A stretch of 10,936 nucleotides of DNA from Archaeoglobi archaeon. GTDB lineage: Archaea > Halobacteriota > Archaeoglobi > Archaeoglobales > Archaeoglobaceae. Positions 5,858 to 10,936 of this stretch are shown piece after piece. Under the pieces are notes generated by a model. It saw nothing but the letters and a program-made list of their open reading frames with translations. It was not told the DNA's origin and made no database searches. Both the position numbers and the translations under genes were made by a program. Where the stretch lies: NCBI GenBank assembly GCA_004347865.1, contig QNUZ01000056.1:1-10936 (forward strand), read 5' to 3'. Within the stretch, counting starts at the first letter, position 1, and each line of letters begins with the position of its first letter.

Positions 5858-7501
5858 ATGCAAAAGAAAGATTGGATGGAAAAAATCGTTAAACCTTGGG
5901 TGAATAAATCACCGGAAAGAAAAAAGGAGTTCAGAGTGAGTTCCGGAATCGTTTTAGATCCGCTGTACACACCTGAAGATCTTAAAATAGACTACGAGGG
6001 AAAAATTGGTTATCCCGGTATCTATCCCTTTACCCGGGGAATATACCCGACAATGTACCGTGGAAGGTTGTGGACGATGCGGCAGTACGCCGGCTACGGA
6101 ACCGCCGAAGAAACCAACAAGAGGTACAAGTATCTGATATCACAGGGTCAAACCGGGCTGAGTGTGGCATTCGATCTGCCCACTCAGATAGGCTACGACA
6201 GCGACCATCCAATGGCAGTAGGTGAAGTGGGGAAGGTCGGGGTTGCGATCTCGACAATTGAGGACATGCAAAATCTTTTCGATGGCATCCCCCTGGCAAA
6301 GGTCTCAACATCGATGACGATAAACTCCACCTGTGCCCAGATACTTGCAATGTACACTGTGGTTGCGGAGGCTCAGGGAGCCAATAGAACCGAACTGCGC
6401 GGAACTGTGCAAAATGACATGCTCAAGGAGTACATCGCCCGAGGGACTTACATCTACCCTCCAGAACCGTCACTAAGGCTTGCAACTGACATAATCGTTT
6501 TCTGTTCCAAGGAAATGCCAAACTGGAACTCTATAAGCGTCTCAGGGTATCACATGGAGGAGGCCGGAGCAACCCCGGTGCAGGAGGTGGCCTTCACCCT
6601 CGCGGACGGAATAACCTACGTTGAAAAGGTTCTGGAGAGGGGAATAAACGTAGACGATTTCGCACCGCAGATTAGCTTCTTCTTCTCAGCAGGCAGCAAC
6701 CTTTTCGAAGAGGTTGCAAAGTTCAGAGCCGCAAGAAGATTGTGGGCCAGAATTATGAAGGAAAGATTCAATGCCAAGAAACCGCAATCCATGATGCTAA
6801 GATTTCACGTCCAAACCGCCGGCTGCACGCTCACGGCCCAACAGCCCGAGAACAACATAATCAGAGTGACTCTGCAGGCCCTTGCCGCAGTACTTGGAGG
6901 CTGTCAGAGCCTGCATACGAACAGCTTCGATGAGGCTTTATGCCTCCCAACAGAGAAGGCCGTTAGGATTGCCTTGAGAACCCAGCAGATAATCGCAGAA
7001 GAGAGCGGAGTCGCTGACGTTGTCGATCCTCTGGGGGGTAGTTATTACGTCGAATGGCTAACGGAAAGGATCGAGGAGGAGGCTATGAAATACATAGAGA
7101 AGATCGATGAAATGGGCGGCATGATAAAGGCTATCGAAAGCGGATACGTTCAGAGAGAGATACAGAGATCAGCCTACGCGAAGCAGAAGGCAATAGAGAG
7201 CGGAGAGCTGACGGTGGTTGGAGTGAACAAGTACCAGATAGAAGAAGAGATCAACATTGAGCTCCTGAGGGTGCCCAAGGAGATCGTTGAAAAGCAGATC
7301 ATGAGGGTAAAAAGGTTTAAAGAGAACAGGGATAAACACAGCGTTGAAAAGGCGCTTGAAAAGCTTGAAAAAGCCTGCGAAGGTGATGAAAACCTGATGC
7401 CCTACATCTTTGAATGTGTCAGAGCTAGGGCAACTCTAGGTGAGATCGCGAACGCCATGAGGAGGGTTTTTGGGGAATACAGAGCTCCCGAGGTATTCTG
7501 A
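5858..7501 (+). CDS. mcmA1: Methylmalonyl-CoA mutase, large (catalytic) subunit
   Basis: The TIM-barrel half of adenosylcobalamin-dependent methylmalonyl-CoA mutase, 547 residues, which rearranges (R)-methylmalonyl-CoA to succinyl-CoA with the small subunit at 2947. Seen: IYPTMYRGRLWTMRQYAG with Tyr67; RGTYIYPP with Arg195; SGYHMEEAGAT with His232; and QSLHTNSFDEA near the barrel end. Tyr67, Arg195 and His232 align by motif with Tyr89, Arg207 and His244 of the Propionibacterium enzyme. The Tyr/Arg pair marks methylmalonyl-CoA rather than isobutyryl-CoA (Phe/Gln) or 2-hydroxyisobutyryl-CoA (Ile/Gln) specificity. The barrel is complete and no C-terminal B12 domain is present. The ATG at 5858 sits six bases after GGTG; a GTG at 5849, overlapping the carrier stop, is an alternative. 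Last gene of the operon, followed by a T-rich stretch. Confidence 0.96.
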   Translation: MQKKDWMEKIVKPWVNKSPERKKEFRVSSGIVLDPLYTPEDLKIDYEGKIGYPGIYPFTRGIYPTMYRGRLWTMRQYAGYGTAEETNKRYKYLISQGQTGLSVAFDLPTQIGYDSDHPMAVGEVGKVGVAISTIEDMQNLFDGIPLAKVSTSMTINSTCAQILAMYTVVAEAQGANRTELRGTVQNDMLKEYIARGTYIYPPEPSLRLATDIIVFCSKEMPNWNSISVSGYHMEEAGATPVQEVAFTLADGITYVEKVLERGINVDDFAPQISFFFSAGSNLFEEVAKFRAARRLWARIMKERFNAKKPQSMMLRFHVQTAGCTLTAQQPENNIIRVTLQALAAVLGGCQSLHTNSFDEALCLPTEKAVRIALRTQQIIAEESGVADVVDPLGGSYYVEWLTERIEEEAMKYIEKIDEMGGMIKAIESGYVQREIQRSAYAKQKAIESGELTVVGVNKYQIEEEINIELLRVPKEIVEKQIMRVKRFKENRDKHSVEKALEKLEKACEGDENLMPYIFECVRARATLGEIANAMRRVFGEYRAPEVF

Positions 7502-7503
7502 GG

Positions 7504-7522
7504 TTTTCTAATTTCAATTTTT
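7504..7522 (+). terminator. T-rich tract after the methylmalonyl operon
   Basis: TTTTCTAATTTCAATTTTT lies just behind the stop of the mutase gene, with no hairpin. It could end the operon transcript in the archaeal manner, but the tracts are short, so read-through into the next operon is also plausible. Confidence 0.35.
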
Positions 7523-7537
7523 GAGCCGAAAACCAAA

Positions 7538-7547
7538 ACTTTTTTAG
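7538..7547 (+). promoter_or_regulatory. TATA box of the hbd-thiolase operon
   Basis: ACTTTTTTAG, preceded by a purine-rich CGAAAACCAAA stretch that could act as the TFB recognition element, is centred about 27 bp before the ATG at 7569. The spacing again puts transcription start at or very near the start codon. A GGGG four to seven bases before the ATG could be a weak ribosome site if a leader exists. Confidence 0.5.
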
Positions 7548-7568
7548 GGTTAAAACTGAATTGGGGCT

Positions 7569-8465
7569 ATGAATGTAGAGGATATAAAAATCGTAGGTAT
7601 AGTTGGCGCCGGTGTGATGGGAAACGGAATTGCCCAAGTTTTTGCCAGAAACGGCTACGAAGTTATCCTCGTGGACATAAGCGAGAAGATACTTGAAAAA
7701 GCTCTGGAAAATATTAAAACCGGTCCATACGGCCTGAAAAAACTTGTAGAGAAGGGAAAGATGAGCGAAGAAGAAATGGAGAACTGCATGAAAAGGATCA
7801 AGACCTCCACAAGCTATGAAAGTCTAAAAAACGTGGATTTCCTAATCGAAGCTGTTCCCGAAAATCTGGATCTCAAGAGAAGGATCTTCGCTGAGCTTGA
7901 TCGGATATGCAAAAAGGATACGATTTTCGCCTCAAATACATCCGGGATCATGATTTCAAGCATCGCAACTGCCGTTGAGAGAAAGGAGAGGTTTATAGGG
8001 ATGCACTGGTTTAACCCTGCACAGGTAATGAGGCTGATAGAGGTAGTAAGGGGCGCTCTGACATCCGAGGAGACATTCCAGATCACAATGGAGATCTCGA
8101 AGAAATTGGGAAAGATTCCGATTCCGGCAAACGACGCACCGGGTTTCTTCACCACCAGATTCATAAATTCCTGGCTGATGGAGGCAATCAGGTTATACGA
8201 AGCAAACGTTGCCGGAATAAAGGAGATCGACGAAATGTGCAAGCTTGCTTTTGGCTTTCCAATGGGTCCGTTCGAACTCATGGACCTTATCGGACTTGAT
8301 ACAGTTCTGCACATCGCCGAGTACATGTTCGAGGAGACAAAAGAAGCGCACTATGCCCCGCCCGTAACACTCAAAAAACTTGTTCTTTCGGGCTATTTAG
8401 GAGATAAGAGGCTGAAATTCGGAAGCAAGGGGGGCTGGTACGATTTCTTCCAGATTAAGAGGTGA
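7569..8465 (+). CDS. hbd: 3-Hydroxyacyl-CoA dehydrogenase (stand-alone)
   Basis: A 298-residue NAD-dependent dehydrogenase oxidising (S)-3-hydroxyacyl-CoA to 3-oxoacyl-CoA, the substrate of the thiolase encoded next. Seen: GAGVMGNG (13-20) of the Rossmann fold; EAVPE (94-98); SNTS (122-125); the catalytic dyad His146 (GMHWFNP) and Glu158, twelve apart as in human HADH; NAPGF-like ANDAPGFFTTRFINS with the expected Asn; and FPMGPFELMDLIGLD in the C-terminal helical domain. The C-terminal consensus GRKTGKGFYDY is replaced by a diverged GDKRLKFGSKGGWYDFF. Length is normal for a monofunctional enzyme. It heads a four-gene unit and is the second such dehydrogenase in the window, which suggests a different acyl specificity from the fused one. 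Confidence 0.94.
   Translation: MNVEDIKIVGIVGAGVMGNGIAQVFARNGYEVILVDISEKILEKALENIKTGPYGLKKLVEKGKMSEEEMENCMKRIKTSTSYESLKNVDFLIEAVPENLDLKRRIFAELDRICKKDTIFASNTSGIMISSIATAVERKERFIGMHWFNPAQVMRLIEVVRGALTSEETFQITMEISKKLGKIPIPANDAPGFFTTRFINSWLMEAIRLYEANVAGIKEIDEMCKLAFGFPMGPFELMDLIGLDTVLHIAEYMFEETKEAHYAPPVTLKKLVLSGYLGDKRLKFGSKGGWYDFFQIKR
8459..8465 (+). promoter_or_regulatory. Shine-Dalgarno GAGGTGA supporting a TTG start
   Basis: GAGGTGA covers the last bases and stop of the dehydrogenase gene and ends six bases before the TTG at 8472. There is no ATG or GTG nearby in frame, so this site decides the unusual thiolase start. Confidence 0.7.
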
Positions 8466-8471
8466 ATTTGC

Positions 8472-9653
8472 TTGAGGAGGGTCGCGATTCTCGGCGTTGG
8501 GATGACAAAGTTCGGAAAACATCCTGAGAAGTCGCTCGTCGATCTGTTCGCTGAAGCATTTTTCGAGGCCTTTGATGAGTCCAACATAGAGCTAAAGGAC
8601 ATAGAAGCTGTATACTACGGAAATTTTGTTGGGGAAATGACCGATGGTTCCGCGAATCTCTCCGGATTCATTGCCGATGAGATAGGGCTTAAAAACGTTC
8701 CTGCGATAAGATACGAAGGGGCCTGTGCCTCCTCGAGCGTTGCTTTCAGGGAAGCTGTCAGGGCTGTTTCTGCAGGCTACTATGACTGCGTCGTCGTCGG
8801 GGGCAGCGAAAAACTGTTGACCGCCGAAACCGGCATTGGAACTCGGGCCCTTGCAACAGCCGTCGATGCAATTTACGAAATGGTTGCCGGCCTCACCTTT
8901 CCCGGTGTTTTCGCCTTGGCCGCAAGGCTCTATGCAAAGGAGTACGGAATTCCGCTAGAGAGGCTCCGAGAAATGATGGCCCACGTTTCAATAAAAAATC
9001 ACAGATACGGTGCAGTCAATCCAAAATCCCAGTTTTACGGTAAATACGGGAATTTGAAGGTAGAAGACGTGCTGAACTCAAGAATGGTCTGTTCTCCGAT
9101 TACGCTACTGGATTCCTGCCCAATGACCGACGGGGGCAGTGCAGTTATAATTGCAGAGGAAAGGCTTGCAAAAGATGCTGTGGATACTCCTGTTTACGTT
9201 CTGGGCACAGGACAGGCTTCAGGCGGAGCCCTTTTCAGGCAAGGAAGGGATATAGTTAAGGCCATTCCAAGAAGAAAATCCGCGGAAATGGCATTCAGAG
9301 AGGCAAAAATTCAGCCGAAGGATGTGGATTTCGTGGAACTCCATGACTGCTTCACAATTGCCGAGATAATCGCTCTCGAAGCAATGGGATTTTTCGGCTA
9401 CGGGGAGGCGTGCTACGCAACCGAGGAGGGGGCAACCAGCATTGACGGAGAACTCCCCGTAAACCCTGACGGTGGTCTTATTGGCAAAGGACACCCCGTT
9501 GGAGCTACAGGAGTTTCCCAGATTTATTCCGCGGTCAAACAGCTTAGGGGGGAGTTCAAATGGAATCAGGTTGAGGACGCAAGAATCGCAATGACCGATA
9601 CTCTGGGCGGGGATTTCGGAACCCTAGTAAATATAATTCTAGGGGTGGAATGA
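8472..9653 (+). CDS. Thiolase, SCP-x/archaeal type (acyl-CoA acyltransferase)
   Basis: A 393-residue thiolase that cleaves a 3-oxoacyl-CoA with CoA to acetyl-CoA plus a shortened acyl-CoA, or the reverse. Seen: nucleophile Cys85 in YEGACASSS, HDCF (291-294) in place of the NEAF of classical thiolases, and GHPVGATG with His341. The C-terminal CxG cysteine of classical thiolases is missing; the end reads MTDTLGGDFGTLVNIILG. The HDCF motif and missing CxG place it with SCP2/SCP-x and archaeal thiolases, where the second catalytic cysteine is thought to come from HDCF. SCP-x enzymes accept 2-methyl-branched 3-oxoacyl-CoA. The start is a TTG with an ideal GAGGTGA six bases before it. Its end overlaps the DUF35 gene by 4 bases (ATGA), consistent with a protein complex. 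No HMG-CoA synthase is adjacent. Confidence 0.93.
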   Translation: MRRVAILGVGMTKFGKHPEKSLVDLFAEAFFEAFDESNIELKDIEAVYYGNFVGEMTDGSANLSGFIADEIGLKNVPAIRYEGACASSSVAFREAVRAVSAGYYDCVVVGGSEKLLTAETGIGTRALATAVDAIYEMVAGLTFPGVFALAARLYAKEYGIPLERLREMMAHVSIKNHRYGAVNPKSQFYGKYGNLKVEDVLNSRMVCSPITLLDSCPMTDGGSAVIIAEERLAKDAVDTPVYVLGTGQASGGALFRQGRDIVKAIPRRKSAEMAFREAKIQPKDVDFVELHDCFTIAEIIALEAMGFFGYGEACYATEEGATSIDGELPVNPDGGLIGKGHPVGATGVSQIYSAVKQLRGEFKWNQVEDARIAMTDTLGGDFGTLVNIILGVE

Positions 9654-10054
9654 TGTTTGCAGAGTTTTTCGAAAATCTGAAAGATGGGAGACTGATTGGT
9701 TTGAAATGCAAGGATTGTGGAGCCGTAACCTGCCCGCCGAAAAACACCTGCAACCAATGCGGCAGCAGGAAACTCGAAAAAGTATTACTCAGCGGAAAGG
9801 GGATAATCAAGAGCTACACAGTCACTTATATCGCTCCCATGGGCTACGAAAAGGAGGCGCCATATACAGTAGCCCTTGTAGAGCTCGAAGAAGGTCCCTG
9901 GATCGTTGGAAGGCTTGATCTGGATTCCCAGAGTGCTGAGAAAGAAGATCTGGTAGGAAAGAGGGTCTCGGTTTATGCAAAAGAGATGCCAACCGAGATG
10001 TTCTATCCGGACAAGAGCAAGAGGATCGTGCCGTATTTCAAGATCGAGGGGTAA
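9650..10054 (+). CDS. DUF35 zinc-ribbon/OB-fold protein paired with thiolase
   Basis: A 134-residue protein (133 if the second of two tandem ATGs at 9653 is used) of the DUF35 family. Seen: a zinc ribbon with Cys20, Cys23, Cys34 and Cys37 (CKDCG ... CNQCG; Cys28 is extra), then an OB-fold (about 45-125) with GKGIIKSYTVTY and VALVELEEGPWIVGRL. In archaea, DUF35 proteins form a scaffold that joins acetoacetyl-CoA thiolase to HMG-CoA synthase and share the CoA-binding site; without a synthase here it more likely partners the thiolase upstream in degradation, or bridges it to another enzyme. Start and stop overlap as ATGA with the thiolase, suggesting equal synthesis. A GGGGTGG site lies 1 base before the first ATG and 4 before the second, which favours the second. 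Catalytic activity of its own is not expected. Confidence 0.9.
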   Translation: MMFAEFFENLKDGRLIGLKCKDCGAVTCPPKNTCNQCGSRKLEKVLLSGKGIIKSYTVTYIAPMGYEKEAPYTVALVELEEGPWIVGRLDLDSQSAEKEDLVGKRVSVYAKEMPTEMFYPDKSKRIVPYFKIEG

Positions 10055-10056
10055 GG

Positions 10057-10936
10057 ATGACTTTCGATCTCAACGAAGAGTTAAAGGACCTGCAGAGGGC
10101 TGTAAGAGAATTTTCCGAAAAGGAAATAAAGCCATTTGGCAAAGAATTTGACGACAAAGCCGATTATCCTTGGGAGATATACAGAAAAGCTGCAAAGCTT
10201 GGCTACATCGGCGCGAGTGTTCCTGAAGAATACGGCGGAGCGGGAATGGGCTGCCTTGCCGAGGCTGTAATCAGCACCGAGCTAACAAGGGGAGACAGCA
10301 GTATCGGCTCCGCTATAGACCTAGCAGTTCTTGGAATTCCGATGATACTAAAGCACGGTACCGAGGAACAGAAGGAAAAATACATCCCCAGAGTCCTGAA
10401 GGGGAAGGCTCCATCTGCAATTGCGATAACCGAACCCGACTGCGGGACGGACGTATCTGCGATAAAAACAAAGGCTCTGAAGGTCGAGGATGGCTGGATT
10501 ATAAACGGGACAAAGACCTTCATAACAAACGGAAGCGTTGCGGACTGGGTTGTCGTGATGGCAAAGACCAGCCCCGAACTGGGATACAAAGGGATAAGTG
10601 CATTCATAGTCGAAACCTCATCCGAAGGCTACGAGGCTAGGAGGATAAAGAAGATGGGGCTTAACTGCCATGACACATGCGAAGTTCTTCTCAAAAACGT
10701 AAAAGTTCCCAAAGATAACCTGGTCGGAAAAGAGAACAGGGGATTCTACCAGCTGATGGATTTTTTCAACGAGAGCAGGATAAAAATAGCTGCTTTGCAT
10801 TTGGGAATGGCCATGGGAGCCTACGAAAGGGCCCTGGATTATGCGAAGCAGAGGAAGGCCTTTGGAAGGCCCCTCATAGAGCACCAGGCGATTGCTTTCA
10901 AGCTCGCAGACATGTTCACGATGATTGAGGCTGCGA
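10057..10936 (+). CDS. Acyl-CoA dehydrogenase (3'-truncated by the window)
   Basis: An open frame of 293 residues that runs off the end. It encodes an FAD-dependent acyl-CoA dehydrogenase, which introduces the 2,3 double bond and passes electrons to an electron-transfer flavoprotein. Seen: an N-terminal helical domain (VPEEYGGAGMG, 55-65); the first family signature AIAITEPDCGTD (121-132), with Cys129 where AGSD-type members have Ala or Gly; GTKTFITNG (151-159); a middle beta domain ending LLKNVKVPKDNL; and the second signature QRKAFGRPLIEHQAIAFKLADM (265-286). Family length is about 380, so roughly 90 residues are missing, including the region of the catalytic Glu of medium-chain type enzymes; substrate class cannot be judged. 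The ATG is two bases after the DUF35 stop, with GAGGGG at 10046-10051 giving a five-base spacer. Confidence 0.95.
   Translation, partial: MTFDLNEELKDLQRAVREFSEKEIKPFGKEFDDKADYPWEIYRKAAKLGYIGASVPEEYGGAGMGCLAEAVISTELTRGDSSIGSAIDLAVLGIPMILKHGTEEQKEKYIPRVLKGKAPSAIAITEPDCGTDVSAIKTKALKVEDGWIINGTKTFITNGSVADWVVVMAKTSPELGYKGISAFIVETSSEGYEARRIKKMGLNCHDTCEVLLKNVKVPKDNLVGKENRGFYQLMDFFNESRIKIAALHLGMAMGAYERALDYAKQRKAFGRPLIEHQAIAFKLADMFTMIEAA

Noticed and set aside
7814..8326. Antisense open frame (170 codons) within the stand-alone dehydrogenase
   Set aside because: Low-complexity Ser/Ile-rich translation typical of an antisense shadow; the plus strand carries all catalytic motifs of the dehydrogenase.
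10203..10607. Antisense open frame (134 codons) near the window end
   Set aside because: It lies wholly within the plus-strand acyl-CoA dehydrogenase, whose signatures are clear; the plus-strand frame is open from 10057 to the window end.
1..10936. CRISPR array, tRNA/rRNA, transposon or defence genes
   Set aside because: Reading both strands I saw no spaced repeats, no tRNA-like cloverleaf arms in the short gaps and no transposase or nuclease motifs; almost all of the sequence is taken up by metabolic genes.

Overview
The window reads as a piece of a thermophilic archaeal chromosome, most likely from the Archaeoglobales (Archaeoglobus, Ferroglobus or Geoglobus). The grounds are: AT-rich TATA boxes with leaderless or near-leaderless starts at the head of each transcription unit; GGAGG/GGTGAT Shine-Dalgarno sites inside operons; frequent AGA/AGG arginine and ATA isoleucine codons; a fused 3-hydroxyacyl-CoA dehydrogenase/enoyl-CoA hydratase; a split methylmalonyl-CoA mutase; and a thiolase paired with a DUF35 zinc-ribbon protein. 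The taxon is inferred from gene style and was not tested by search.

Layout. (1) 29-1966, minus strand: a 645-residue two-function beta-oxidation enzyme, with a T-rich terminator at the window edge. (2) 1967-2105: a 139-bp divergent promoter region containing a perfect 12-bp palindrome. (3) 2106-2891, plus strand: a single-domain enoyl-CoA hydratase. (4) 2935/2947-7501: a tight six-gene operon for propionyl-CoA/methylmalonyl-CoA/succinyl-CoA conversion. Its order is mutase B12 subunit, methylmalonyl-CoA epimerase, carboxyltransferase, a 41-residue small subunit, biotin carrier, mutase catalytic subunit. (5) 7502-7568: a short intergenic promoter. (6) 7569-10936: a second operon of 3-hydroxyacyl-CoA dehydrogenase, SCP-x-like thiolase, DUF35 zinc-ribbon/OB protein and an acyl-CoA dehydrogenase cut by the window end. 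Coding density is very high and no gap exceeds 139 bp. I saw no RNA gene, CRISPR array or mobile element.

How it works together. The flanking genes supply every step type of a beta-oxidation turn: dehydrogenation, hydration, oxidation, thiolysis. The middle operon takes the C3 product propionyl-CoA to succinyl-CoA, or runs the reverse. The set fits a route that yields propionyl-CoA, such as isoleucine, odd-chain or 2-methyl-branched acyl chains. Three expected partners are absent from view: a biotin carboxylase (or a membrane decarboxylase beta subunit), a MeaB-type mutase chaperone, and electron-transfer flavoprotein.

The most rewarding items are the 41-residue gene at 5317-5442, which resembles the C-terminal piece of sodium-pump decarboxylase gamma/epsilon subunits; the palindrome laid over a TATA box at 1994-2005; and the hypothesis that the two operons form one pathway for branched acyl chains. 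Otherwise this is well-understood central metabolism, and I did not find a wholly new system.
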